A stretch of 64,000 bases of DNA from Atopsyche davidsoni (lineage: Eukaryota > Arthropoda > Insecta > Trichoptera > Hydrobiosidae): positions 5,108,001 to 5,172,000 of the forward strand of contig JAILWY010000019.1 in assembly GCA_022113835.1 (NCBI GenBank), written 5' to 3'. The translations under genes were made by a program, and so were the position numbers. This document shows positions 53,726-64,000 of the stretch, piece by piece; positions within the stretch are counted from its first letter, which is position 1; every line of letters begins with the position of its first letter. Under the pieces are notes generated by a model. That model saw only the letters and a list, made by a program, of their open reading frames with translations, was not told where the DNA came from and searched no databases.

Positions 53726-55670
53726 TAAACTTTATTTATACTTTGGTGATTTATAAGAAGTGACACTTGATTTTTGGTGTTAACCCTTTAATCATAGATC
53801 ACTTTGACAATGTAAGTATCGTAATTTAATAGTACAATTTTTCACGGGTAATCAGATTTGTTTTCGAAGCAATGAAATTAATTTTATATTATTATCATCA
53901 TCCCATTGATTTCAAAAAAGTCTCATACACTCATAGTCTCCAATACCTGTAAAATAAAAAATAAAATACAGTAAACGTAATATCGTGTAACTCGTTAATA
54001 TATTAATTTGTTTAAGGAAACAGAAAAAAATACTTTCAAACAAAAAAAACAGTCATTTCGTTACAAAAATAGGTCGAATTTAAAGAATTAGCAAGTATAT
54101 GGAAATATACTTGCTATAGCAATATATGGAAATAAATCAAAATCGTAGGGCAATGTTCATAGTTTTTCTATAGGAACAGAGTAAAATAATTTAAATTGAC
54201 CAAAATTATATATTATTTTAATAACAATAGCAAGAAAATAGGTCGAATTTAATAAGTGTGCAGCACATATTTATTGCATCATATTTGCATTTGCGATGAA
54301 AGCGAATAGCCTCAAAAAATCTAAGCAGTAATTTGGATTTATTTATGCAATTTTTTACATCGCATTGTGTTGTTATTCTTTCGGTGCAATATTTTAAAAT
54401 TTCAATATGTTTTTTTTTACCATTTAATTTTAATGTAACGGTTGATATTAATTTTAATACTGCGTTCAAAGCTCGAAACGATTCCTGAAGAGTTATTTGG
54501 ATTTTTAAAGTGCCTCCTGTTTAAAGATCGGCTATTTTTCAAGCCGGTGCCAACATTAATCATTCGGCTACCGAAATCAGTTAAGTATCTTTGGATGCTT
54601 TGCACAATGACAACACTTGCGTAAAGCTGCTAATGGAAGTTTTGACATGTGAATAGATATTTTTTTTGTTTTAACTTTTTTTTTTTGTAAATTCAGCAGT
54701 AAACATTTTTATTCTGCAGAATAAACTTATATTGTACCCAAATTAAAAAAAAAAATTTTTTCAAAAGAATAAATTTATTTACTTGCTGTTTTTTTTTTTT
54801 TTTTAATATATATAATTTTATTCACACATAGATATGTTAACGTAAAATATTATAAACTGTTCTTTAGTTATCAAATTTGTAAGTTTTTTCATAACGTCGT
54901 TATCTGCAGATATATGAAACAATTGTTTATCAAATAATACACAAAGCTTATTTATTTAATATATATATAAGATGTTTATTTATAAAATGTGAGACGTAAA
55001 AAGTATGTTTGGAATAATATATAATAATAAGCATTTATCCTGTTGAATATTTAAGGGAATCTTTTTTTTTTTTTTAATTTATTTATTTGGTTTTTAGTTA
55101 CGATATTCAATGTTGAACATAAAGTGAAGTGTTTTTATTATAATGCAAATCTTGTAAGCAATCTTGTGATGACTCTCTACATTTTCTTCAAGTCATTCTA
55201 TGAAGCAACAAAGTACAGTTTAGACAAACGACTGTCCGCTGCACCGACTGTACCTGGTCAAAGCATTTACTGGAAGAGGATGTGGATATGAGCTGTTTTA
55301 TAGATGATGGTGTCGATTTATATTTTTCTTATAAAACAATCTTACCCTGACAATAACTTATAAAAATTGTATAAATATATTTGAGAGAAGTTAAATTAAA
55401 TTAATCTCTGAGAATAAATACCCGTTTATTCATAAATGAATTCGATGTCGACCACTGAAAATCTGTTAAAAAAACAAAATAAGTATTTGTTTCAAAATAA
55501 TTTGTAATAAAACGACACGAATGTTACAAAGCGGACATACATTGTTTTATTCCAAACCTGTATTGGTAGTATAACCAAAGTGTTAAATATATTAGGGTAC
55601 TAGTAAAAACAAATAATTTAGTTTTGCTAATGTCTATAGTCACCATTCGGTCCGAGTAAATAGCGTTTGT
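53726..55670. other. AT-rich noncoding DNA
   Basis: About 1.9 kb of AT-rich sequence with long T and A runs (for example near 54790-54805). No gene recognised. Confidence 0.5.
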
Positions 55671-55671
55671 C

Positions 55672-55745
55672 GTGTTAGCTCAGTGATTAGAAGCATTAGA
55701 GTTCCGCAGATTTGTTCTCATCCTGGATTCCACACAGATGCAATA
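55672..55745 (+). repeat. Degenerate tRNA-like sequence (+)
   Basis: TGTTAGCTCAGTGATTAGAAGC is a good D-arm/box A. The expected box B is degraded to CTGGATTCCACAC. A tRNA-derived relic. Confidence 0.4.
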
Positions 55746-55784
55746 AACTAAAAAAAAAGTGCGAATTCGGTTTCTTGGAGTGTT

Positions 55785-55860
55785 TTAGTGTTTTCCGCTT
55801 TGGGCTTATACTGCGACGTTTCGGTCTTCGTGAAGACGGTCCCACCGACTACTAGTTTTT
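55785..55860. repeat. Palindromic hammerhead-family relic
   Basis: GACGTTTCGGTCTTCGTGAAGACGGTCCC contains GTCTTC/GAAGAC as a tight hairpin flanked by CGTTTCGGTC. Read on the minus strand, GAAGACCGAAACGTC reproduces the stem-GAAAC-GTC part of the hammerhead-like motif at 61175-61245, without a proper CTGANGA. Confidence 0.3.
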
Positions 55861-55867
55861 TTTAAAT

Positions 55868-56372
55868 TTTTAATAAGTTTGGTACCTTGCTTGTTATGTA
55901 CAAGGTTTGTCATCACAATTTGGGGAAACTTTCTAAACTAGTCAATCGAAATTTTGCGGATGGAAATGAGAGTGACTGAAGCTACACCACCTGGTTTATC
56001 TTCTTTATGGTTCCGATGACACATTTCAAGAAGTCATCCAGTGACTTCATCAACTGTGGGTGTCTCGCCACTGACTTCAGGCCTTCCTTTCGGCATTGGC
56101 TCTCCAGTTGGTGTCTCTGAAGTCCAAAGATGGGGCATGAACCCACAAGGTGGATCACTGTTTGTGGAGTAATATCATCACAAGGGCATGTGTCAAGTAG
56201 AACCTGCGGAGATAACTTCTCATCACTCCATGACCCTTTAGGAGCTGGGTTGATTCAAAGCTGATCCCGCAGGTATTCCTGTATACAGCGGCGTCAGTAA
56301 CAGAATCAAAGAACATCTTTGTTACGTTCCCTTGCGGAGAGCTTGTGTACTTTTCCTCTGGAGATTTGTTGC
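55868..56372 (-). mobile_element. 5'-truncated LINE 3' end, inverted relative of 2008-2534
   Basis: The inverse complement matches the plus-strand copy from CTCCAGAGGAAAA to GGTACCAAAC.TATTAA plus A-tail. It encodes the same C-terminal RNase H/zinc-knuckle-like segment with different frame breaks. It lacks the ~25 bases inserted near the 5' side of the other copy. No clear target duplication was found. Both copies are truncated at nearly the same 5' point. Confidence 0.85.
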
Positions 56373-56589
56373 AAAACTCGCAGGAAAGTCGGAAAATACA
56401 TAATTCATTTTCTTTTTGTTGGCTTCTTTAGCCTTTTCGCCAGCTTTCTCGTTGCCAACAAGACCAACGCGAGCTCGATGTTACTTGCTTGTATTTCTTT
56501 TATCTTTTTCTGGATTCATCTGTTCCAGCAACCAACTACTTGTTGTCAAAAGATGCGATGAATGTAGACAGCATTGATTGTGAAATATA

Positions 56590-56892
56590 ATTCTATTCAT
56601 TCTCCGCGAGATCGGAGAGGACGGCGCGGCTCAATTTGCGTTGCGCTAACGAAGGAATATTGACAATGAATTTCTTCGGCACAATGCAGGTCGGGCCCTG
56701 TTATTCGGCCCGGGAGAGAACAAAGCTGGGCGTCGTCCCCGAGGCTCGCGCATCTCGCTCGGACCGGGTCCTTCGCCGGAGACAATGATCACTTAAAAAT
56801 AATGGGCCTGGGCACCGGCGCGACTCGCGTCCCCGGGCCGGGATTCATCGGGCTGATAGATCGCGCCCGACTGCCTGACACTCTTAACAGAT
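56590..56892. promoter_or_regulatory. CpG-rich patch with clustered SOX-type motifs
   Basis: About 300 bp, CpG-rich and repeat-free. ACAATG occurs at 56663, 56681 and 56782, and AACAAAG at 56719, so four HMG-box (SOX/TCF) cores fall within 125 bp. Two have the preferred GACAATG form. Frames on both strands have no domain. It ends exactly where the 246-bp array starts. Candidate enhancer or CpG promoter. Confidence 0.4.
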
Positions 56893-57640
56893 CATGGGAC
56901 GCATGTTTCATATATTTTTTTTTCGGGACTTATGTTTCATTTATTAAGCTAACAATGCCTTCACAAATACAAAATATTTATCAGTATACTTCTTCTGCGG
57001 GTGCCTCTCCTCAGAAGGGGTTCATAAAGTGTTCATGCGATAATAGTGTAGTGGAACTTTGGTAATAAAAATATTCATACAGTAAAGTAAAACCTCGATA
57101 TAACAGACCCCTGTTAAACGGTCAGAAAATCCGACCATCATGGGACGCATGTTTCATATATTTTTTTTTCGGGACTTATGTTTCATTTATTAAGCTAACA
57201 ATGCCTTCACAAATACAAAATATTTATCAGTATACTTCTTCTGCGGGTGCCTCTCCTCAGAAGGGGTTCATAAAGTGTTCATGCGATAATAGTGTAGTGG
57301 AACTTTGGTAATAAAAATATTCATACAGTAAAGTAAAACCTCGATATAACAGACCCCTGTTAAACGGTCAGAAAATTCGACCATCATGGGACGCATGTTT
57401 CATTTTTTTTCTTTTCGAGACTTATGTTTCATTTATTAAGCTAACAATGCCTTCACAAATGCAAAATATTTATCAGTATACTTCTTCTGCGGGTGCCTCT
57501 CCTCAGAGGGGGTTCATAAAGTGTGCATGCGATAATAGTGTAGTGGAATTTTTGTAATAAAAATATTCATACAGATAAGTAAAACCTCGATATAACGGAA
57601 CCCTGTTTAACGGTCAGAAAATCCGGTCAAATGTAAAATT
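56893..57640 (+). repeat. Tandem array, 246-bp unit carrying pogo-like ends
   Basis: CATGGGACGCATGTTTCAT starts units at 56893, 57139 and 57385, an exact 246-bp period, nearly identical, with a further decayed unit. Each contains R1-like GGTGCCTCTCCTCAGA.GGGGTTCATAAAGTGT.CATGCGATAATAGTGTAGTGG and TAAAACCTCGATATAAC.GA(C)CCCTGTT.AACGGTCAGAAAAT, so a repeat with a pogo-like end has become a satellite seed. Confidence 0.92.
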
Positions 57641-57969
57641 TTTTTTTTTTTTCGTAATTTTCAGCAAACTTTATAAATGCAAACGCAAGTTGATTCATTT
57701 TTAGTAGGATTGCCGAAAGCAAGCGCGTCAATAGCAAACAGCAACGCCACTTTGCGACGAGTGTTCGAAGACAATTAAGTTAACAATGCCTTCACAAATA
57801 CAAAATATACAGAACACTTCTTCTTCGGGTGCCTCTCCTCAGAGGAGGTTCATAGAGTGTTCATGCTAAAATAGTGTAGTGGGTCTCTGGGTCCTTTTGT
57901 CAGTACGCACGTAGTGTTTTTCAGTTCTGAAAGATTGGAACTTTTGTAATAATAATATTTATTTAAATA
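57641..57969. repeat. Diverged relative of the 246-bp unit
   Basis: Contains GCAAACGCAAGTTGATTC, GTGTTCGAAGACAATTAAGTTAACAATGCCTTCACAAATACAAAATAT and GGTGCCTCTCCTCAGAGGAGGTTCATAGAGTGTTCATGC, matching the array unit with indels. It links the array to the pogo MITE that follows. Confidence 0.65.
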
Positions 57970-58305
57970 CAGTAAAACCTCGATAAAACGGACCCCTGTT
58001 TAACGGAAAAGAAACCCGCTCAAATGTAAAAAAATAATAACGTTTTAAATGCTAAAAAGTGAAAAAGTTCGTAATTTTTAGCAAATTTTAAAAGTGCAAA
58101 AGCAAGTTGATTTTTTTTGAGTAGGAGTCTCCGAAGACAATTAAATACTAATTTGAATTTTTTATATTTATATCTAAATACATACAGTGTATTTAAAAAA
58201 AAAAAGTTTTTTTTGATTATTTTAAACCTATTTCTATATAACGGACGTCCTGCTTTAACGGACACCCCCTTTTCCCAATTGGCCTGTTATATTGAGGTTT
58301 TACCG
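57970..58305. mobile_element. pogo-like MITE, intact ends
   Basis: Starts CAGTAAAACCTCGATAAAACGG and ends with the inverse of CGGTAAAACCTCAATATAACAGG, with TA on both sides (57968-57969 and 58306-58307). At 336 bp with no transposase it is a non-autonomous pogo/Tc1-mariner MITE. Internal sequence (AAATGTAAAAAA, GCAAGTTGATTTTTTTTGAGTAGGA, CGAAGACAATTAAAT) relates it to the R2 copies. Confidence 0.85.
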
Positions 58306-58307
58306 TA

Positions 58308-59389
58308 TTTGTTATACTTAAAAGGCATTTTTTTTTACGAATGTTTTTAGTGAATTAACAAAAAGGATTTATTTTTAAAAAATATTTTTTTTAGTTTTGC
58401 CATCTCAATAGGTTTGTGAAGACAGCAATAAAAATACTAATTTTTCTTAAAATAAGCTACTGATCATTTATATCAGAACAACCATAATACTTAGCAGTTA
58501 ATTATGTATCAACAGTACTGTTTTCTTTTATTTAATTGTTTTTTTAGCGTTCATTCAAATTATGAGAAGCTAAATGCTGATGTATAATGCTGCAGGAATT
58601 ATTATCATCAGGAATGTGCTTCGCTGATGATAGAAGATCAGTGTAAAAAAGTAACACGATTAATACTCCTATAAAACAAAGTCGTTAATCAATCCATCAC
58701 ATATAATAATAGGCAGTCGATTTTTTCAGTCGCCGTCAAAGTTTCAGTTACATACAACTTTAAGAACAAACTCACTGTGGCTTCAAACATTTCACAACTG
58801 TAAACAATTAATAACGATAGGTTTTTTTTTTACATTTGTTTGATAATTTTTGTTAAAAAGCTTCATATTTAAATTATTATATCTTAATAAAAAAATAAAT
58901 TCCTAACCATTGATTTTTATTGTATTTTTAATAAATCCGCATTTTTTACTCAAACATGTTTATTGTATAAACAATATGGTTTTAGATAATCGATTCGCAT
59001 ATGGCACGAAAATAAATATTTTTGATTAGCGCTAGTCAGTAACTATGAGTTCGAATCTCACACGTGTCTAAGCATCGTATTTTTATGTGTAAATCGATTA
59101 ACTAAAACGTATTATATAAAAAGCAAACCAAATACTTAGAAAATATATTAAATGATAGTGAATATGACTTCCATAAAAAATTGATAGAACACCAACAATT
59201 AGTTATAGAGTAAAGAGTTTCGAAAAAAGTCACAATAGATATAACAACTTCCGAACCAAAGACCTTGGGTGTAAAACTCAAACTTGCAAGCCATTGATTG
59301 CTCTCTTCGTCCGATCATAAACGGATTTAATAACAGGCCAGGATATTATAACGGGTTTCTGAATCTAACACCTGTGATTACAAGGTAAA
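58308..59389. other. AT-rich noncoding DNA
   Basis: No supported gene. A weak box-B-like GAGTTCGAATCTCAC near 59048-59062 has no convincing box A. Confidence 0.5.
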
Positions 59390-59960
59390 TATACCTCGTC
59401 AACCTACCTGTCGATGAAAAACTCCAATCAATCTTGAGCCGGGTAAACCGGAGCGCTAACTGGAGGTTAATTTACTAATCTCTCACCTCACTTTGGTTTG
59501 ATTAATCTTTTATGTGTGTTGTAACTGTTATTGTTAATGATCAAGATTAAACTTTTTGCGTTTAGTATTTTTGTTGTGAACTTAACTGCACCGGGGTTAA
59601 GTTGACATCTCCTCGGCGACCATTAGAGATTATGCCTTTAATTCACGTTTGGAATAAAACTAATGTTCAATGGATTTTTTCTCAAATGCAGCGTGCACAT
59701 CGCGCGACCTGCACGGAATCGATGCTTTATGTTTTAAATCGGAGTATCAACGCGAACAGAATGGCAAATAGCGATTACAAAAGGATGGTTCTTGGAACAG
59801 GGGGGGGCGGGCTGACCAGGTGTGGCGTGTGCCCCAACAGCTGATCGGGGGATCCCCGCCGGCTAATCAGCTGTTTAGCTCTAATGAGATCCCATTTTCG
59901 AGCCAGGCTAAGTCAGCTGATGTAGCACACTTCTTCCGGCCAGAGCTTCCAAACCCCCCA
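59390..59960. promoter_or_regulatory. Balanced low-repeat patch with an E-box cluster
   Basis: About 570 bp of mixed composition without repeat matches. Near its right end are CAGGTG (59818) and three CAGCTG sites (59838, 59868, 59914) within 102 bp, plus a GGGGATCCCC palindrome between them. Clustered E-boxes are typical binding sites for bHLH regulators. An 80-codon plus frame (59602-59844) lacks a recognisable domain. Enhancer function is inference. Confidence 0.4.
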
Positions 59961-61160
59961 AGCTTGCCGGGGTTCAGTCGTGAAACAAATAAATAGAAGT
60001 TCACTGTGTATTCATTTTCAGTTTCTATACGATTGATTTCAAAAAAATATATTGACCCTAAGAAAATCACGCACAGACTTTTTCAGTGAAATTGTCAACA
60101 AGCTCCTCTGAGAGGCACTCTCTGAAGAAGGTGATATACTAGATATTTTGTTTTATTATTCGTTATTATATATTGTAAACGGTATAAATAATATATTTGA
60201 CACAAATAAAGGTGTATAAATTCAAGTGTTTGTATTAAAAAATTATCGAAAAAATTCCAAGAACTATTGGTTCGTTTTTTTCAAAGAAATCTGTACAAAA
60301 TTCTAATATTTAATTATCTAGCATAGTATCGCCGTTATTATCTCTCAATATAAGTGGGTTCGATCTGATAAAAGTCCATTCAACAAGATAATGATCTCAA
60401 CGCTGGGGCGAATTTCATTCACGCTTTTTACGATTGCGTCTCTGTTTTGTTCAATTCCAGTGTTGTTGTATTAATATTCCAACCCAGAAAACGAGTTTCG
60501 TAATCCTGTAAATCATGTTTAAAAAAGCCTTATGATTTTTTTCTCTCCAGGATGTGTAGTTGATGAGTCATTCGAGAGGAGGCCGAAGACGACAGTGCCT
60601 TTGAAATAACAATCCAATCCGAGGCAGCTTCTCGGAGGCTCTCCACGTGTTCGGCCGATAAATACTTAAAGATTCACCGATGTCATGTAGACCCACAGAG
60701 CCAGTTCAAAAACATCACAATAAAATTTTATGATGACATTCACGTATTTAAATTATTTTTGATTATCCAATTGTGTTTTTTGGATATTTTATTAACATTC
60801 TTAATTTCTTTTAGCATAATCTTATGATAAATCAAGTTTCTGGTCGAACGATGATTCAGCGTTAGAGACATCAGCATTTTTTAAAATGTTTATAATTATG
60901 TGTAGACACACTTGAGGCCGCCTAACATTAACCCTATGTACAACACATGCCTATATTTTAATATAATACATTAATAATATATTGTATTGATATTTTTAAT
61001 TAGTTTTTATGCCTGTGGCTATGAATGATTATAGCATGTAGCATTATAAATAGAACAGTAAAGTCACGTTTTAATTTGCATAAGCCTTCATTAAAACAAG
61101 TTTTTCCGTGTATTTATGTATTAAAAATTATTTTCAAAACATTTTGATGATTTTAGAATT
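59961..61160. other. AT-rich noncoding DNA
   Basis: Contains a short R1-like CTCCTCTGAGAGGCACTCTCTGAAGAAGG (60102-60130). Otherwise no gene or array is recognised. Confidence 0.5.
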
Positions 61161-61167
61161 TATTGAG

Positions 61168-61252
61168 TGTCATGCTGCGTAGTGTTTTGTGTCTTTTAAC
61201 GTTTTGGTCCCGGTAGTGAGACCGTCTTCGGAGAACCACTACGCAGCGTAAT
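61168..61252 (-). ncRNA. Hammerhead-like hairpin with long closing stem
   Basis: On the minus strand GCTGCGTAGTG (outer arm) pairs with CACTACGCAGC across an interior containing CCGAAGA, then GGTC-loop-GACC, then AAAAC. This is the layout of stem I, CTGANGA, stem II and GAAA in a hammerhead ribozyme, with two core substitutions (U4 to C and G12 to A) that should inactivate it. The cognate relic at 22488-22530 retains CTGAAGA and GAAAC, so the ancestor plausibly had both. Confidence 0.4.
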
Positions 61253-61924
61253 AATCGAGAAATCCCAAAATCATCTTATAGCATCGGCAACAATGGATTT
61301 AATACAACAGTTATAAACAACATGGAATTTTAGGGCTTTTAGTAAATTATACATACCTTATAAAAATATTTTTATTACGCAAAAGTGACTTCATATTAGC
61401 AATGAAAAAATATTATTTAAAATACCATTTGATTTTGTGTATCGATATTAATTTTGGCAGCAAATGTTAAAATATTTTTTGTAGCTTACATTGAAATCAA
61501 ATATTGTATATAAAGGGTTAAAATAAGAATGAGTCGTTTTCATGAAGCATATTTGTTAAGTAAGATAAACATGGTTTATCAAATGATAAACCATATTTAT
61601 ATATATTTTTTAAAATGTATAAATCAACAATTCGTTGCTTAAATAAGCAACAAGTTATTAATCTATTTTATTTGATACGCTGAATTTTATAAAATATTTA
61701 TTACCGACAATGTTGTTGTTTTTTTCAGTTCCTTGGGTGTTAAGCCGCGTCGTTGAATTGGGCCAACTTAAGAATTTTTTTTTTCTGTATTATTATTTCA
61801 TTGGCGAGACCGTAAATGTCGGAATTCGATCCAATGGATACTCAAAAATCATCAATCAAACTTAACATAAAAAAATAGTATGACAATATTAAATAATAAA
61901 AATTGTAAGAAAATATGTCCATGT
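61253..61924. other. AT-rich noncoding DNA
   Basis: No gene or repeat recognised apart from short AT hairpins such as ATGGTTTATCA/TGATAAACCAT near 61571-61593. Confidence 0.5.
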
Positions 61925-62570
61925 TTTACATCTGATCTCTTTTACAGAAAAAAAAATGAGCTTTACTTAGAGCATACGTCATGATCTGCTGTTTATAAGT
62001 CTATGTATCATATCTTATATTATATTTAAATTAAAAACTACATGGCTTAGGATTTATTGAGTTTAGAAGATAAGCCATGATATACTGATTTTACATTATA
62101 TCTATGAGTGATATCTAATATCATTAATTAAATAAGAAATAGCCTGGGATTTATGTTCGCTACTTTAATGCCACACGCGATAGACTCACACGTTGTGTTT
62201 TTGTGTGATATCTGATATCTTATTTATGTATAAAATGATAGTTTCGGATTTATGTTCGCTGCATCAGAGACACACGATAGACCCGCTGTTTACAAATTGT
62301 TTCTTATATCTGATATCTTAACTTAAAATAAATTCTAGTTCGGGAAGTATATTTACTGAAGTTGGCCTAATCTCAGTGAACATTTGCGATATAAACGCGT
62401 TGGCTACACATTGTGTTTAAGTATATCTTATATCTTAATTTAAAGAAAATAGTGTCTGATTTAAGTTTGCTGTATTTGAGGCACAAGCTAGACTTAAAAT
62501 AACAGTTTGGGATTTTTGTTCACTGAGTTTAGAGCACACGCTATGACTCGAAGGTTATGTACCATATTAG
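61925..62570 (+). repeat. Degenerate tandem repeat, ~100-bp unit
   Basis: A cycle of GGATTTATGTTCGCT, CACACGCGATAGACTC, TTGTTT and TGATATCTGATATCTTA recurs with heavy divergence near 61965, 62045, 62142, 62242, 62452 and 62506. Spacing varies around 100 bp because of indels. An old, no longer homogenised array. Confidence 0.65.
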
Positions 62571-63000
62571 CTCCAGATCTGCTTACCTACCACATTGTAA
62601 GTGTTGGATTCAGATAATCTAGGGAGATAATCTCTGCGTGTTTTACAAACATTATTAAATTTATATTTAAAGCATACTTGAGACCACAACACAACACCTA
62701 AGACCGTTGTATTAATAAAAGTTATCAAAGGTTCAGTATTATTTCATGTGATATTTCTGACTTATATAATAAAAACCACATTGTAGTATTACTACTAGAA
62801 TAACAGTACACTATGAACAACCAACAAGTTAGATAATTAAAATAGTGATTTCACAGTTATTGGGGAAATTTTTGCATTTTTGTTACCTAACACTTAATGA
62901 CCAAACTTGATTTATATTTATATAAGATTTTGTCCGAAGCTTATACTTGAAAATAATTTACACTTTTGTCATTTGGTACTTTAATTGTATTTATGTCTTC
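62571..63000. other. AT-rich noncoding DNA
   Basis: Nothing recognised between the degenerate array and the balanced patch. Confidence 0.45.
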
Positions 63001-63580
63001 GATGTTTATTACGGGTATAAAAGTCATTGCCATGGTTCTGGCTGCGAAGATTTAGCTCGGGTAGTACGCCTCTGTAAAGGGCCTTCCAAACAATGCTTAT
63101 CTCGTAATGGTTCTGAGATGCAAATTAAAATGATAAATACGACATAACTTAAGCATGCGAATATTAATTTATTATACATCAAGCGAAAACCTAATGTAGG
63201 TGTGACCGTACATTATTACGACACGCTGTCGGATACGTTAACTCACGGCAGAGATCACGTATACGCGATGGTAAAACTCCAATTAATTTAATTATCTCCC
63301 TCGCGAGACTGCCGCAAATGGCCACGGACAATAGCAATTGACATATCCTAATCAACCCATCTTTGCGAAGAGCACGACTCCATCTTCGAGCCGTACAATT
63401 AGTACGTGCCCCGCGGCTGTGACATTCAAAACAATACTCGCCCGAGCCCCGCTAGGGCCGGTGCACCTTGCACCTGATCACGCGCTGCTCAAAGCAAATA
63501 TTACACCTTACACCAAAGGAGACGCGTGGGGAATGCCCAACGACGCTCCCGGCCAATTATTAACTCTTTTCCATGCGTGC
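63001..63580. other. Balanced, low-repeat patch
   Basis: About 570 bp of mixed composition with homeodomain-type CCAATTAATTTAATTATC near 63279-63296 and several GC-rich stretches (CCCGAGCCCCGCTAGGGCCGG). An 81-codon plus frame (63338-63583) has no domain. Possibly constrained regulatory DNA. Confidence 0.3.
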
Positions 63581-63789
63581 TGAATGCAGATTTTGAGCAA
63601 AACCGCAATGCCATTAAGTATATACCTGCCTATCTACCTGTCGTTGCTGTCGAAGCACGCGCACTTGTACAGTAAATATATTCGAAATCGGCTGGCCCAA
63701 CACACGCTTAATTAGAAAAAAAAACAATATATTATGCGTATGCAATCATTTTAAGGATTTTTTTCGTGAAATTGGAGCAATATTATAAA

Positions 63790-64000
63790 AAAATAGTATA
63801 ATATATTATATTCAAAGTATTGTCCATCGCTAGCCACTATTTTTTCCCATCCCAAAAAAACTGTTCGTCTTTTGATGACAAGAAAGAATCAAGCCAATTT
63901 TTGATACCCTGTTCAGAAGTGAAGCGTATTCCAGAAAGGGCATTCTGCATCGATCGAAACAAGTGGTAGTCGGAAGGGGCAAGGTCTGGGCTATTAGGCG
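63790..64000 (-). pseudogene. mariner transposase C-terminal fragment (cut by window edge)
   Basis: Minus-strand translation from the window edge reads SPDLAPSDYHLFRSMQNALS, GIRFTSEQGIKNWLDSFLSS and KDEQFFWDG, the well-conserved end of mariner transposases. SPDLAPSD holds the third catalytic aspartate of the DD34D core. After FFWDG the usual short peptide leading to the final W is missing and a stop follows (63837-63839), so this copy is damaged. The rest of the element lies beyond the window. It is a different mariner lineage from 48117-48593. Confidence 0.9.

Noticed and set aside
58117..58350. Frames across the pogo MITE
   Set aside because: They lie inside a non-autonomous element with no similarity to transposase.

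Overview
This window looks like intronic or intergenic DNA from an arthropod, most likely an insect. It is AT-rich throughout. It carries short runs of the insect telomere motif TTAGG and a dense, diverse load of eukaryotic transposon remnants: hAT, mariner/Tc1, pogo-like, piggyBac-like, non-LTR retrotransposons and Penelope-like elements. There is no bacterial gene structure, operon or CRISPR array. No full-length gene is present. Most open reading frames are short and are chance products of AT-rich sequence, satellites or transposons. The one stretch that looks like host coding sequence is a 90-nt exon at 7017-7106 (+). It has a 3' splice site, a 5' splice site, 30 uninterrupted codons and GC-leaning codon ends, but I do not recognise the protein.

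Layout. At 1.0-3.25 kb lies a ~178-bp satellite invaded by a hAT element (perfect 8-bp target duplication) and by a 5'-truncated LINE (13-bp duplication), ending at a GC-rich patch. At 6.2-7.8 kb are a dispersed repeat and two Penelope-type terminal repeats that flank the exon. At 9.3-11.1 kb is a 153-bp tandem array. At 18.2-20.7 kb are a foldback element and paired retroelement-like repeats beside a CpG-rich patch. At 31.9-32.7 kb is an inverted Penelope-repeat/hAT chimera and a GIY-YIG fragment flanked by 80-bp direct repeats. At 34.8-37.5 kb two hAT elements sit back to back sharing one target duplication, with a piggyBac-like fragment inside the second, next to a CpG-rich patch. A ~320-bp duplication lies at 39.9-40.5 kb and a 155-bp array at 43.3-44.1 kb. 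At 48.1-49.1 kb a mariner remnant adjoins a LINE with a 5' inversion. At 52.0-52.75 kb are two related foldback elements, one capped by a tRNA-like cloverleaf. At 55.7-58.3 kb are a LINE copy, a GC patch, a 246-bp array and a pogo MITE. A mariner transposase fragment runs off the right edge.

Between these lie islands of higher GC and low repeat content (for example 3.25-3.6, 8.1-8.35, 33.0-33.6, 37.07-37.45, 46.1-46.4, 47.8-48.0, 56.6-56.9, 59.4-59.96 and 63.0-63.6 kb). Some contain clustered transcription-factor-like motifs and read like constrained regulatory DNA of a large gene. Six tandem or paired repeat arrays have one edge directly on such a patch. The observations most worth following are the tRNA-capped foldback family, the hammerhead-like hairpins in the Penelope-type repeats, and the array/GC-patch boundaries. 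All calls were made by eye, so repeat boundaries are accurate to a few bases at best except where target duplications fix them.
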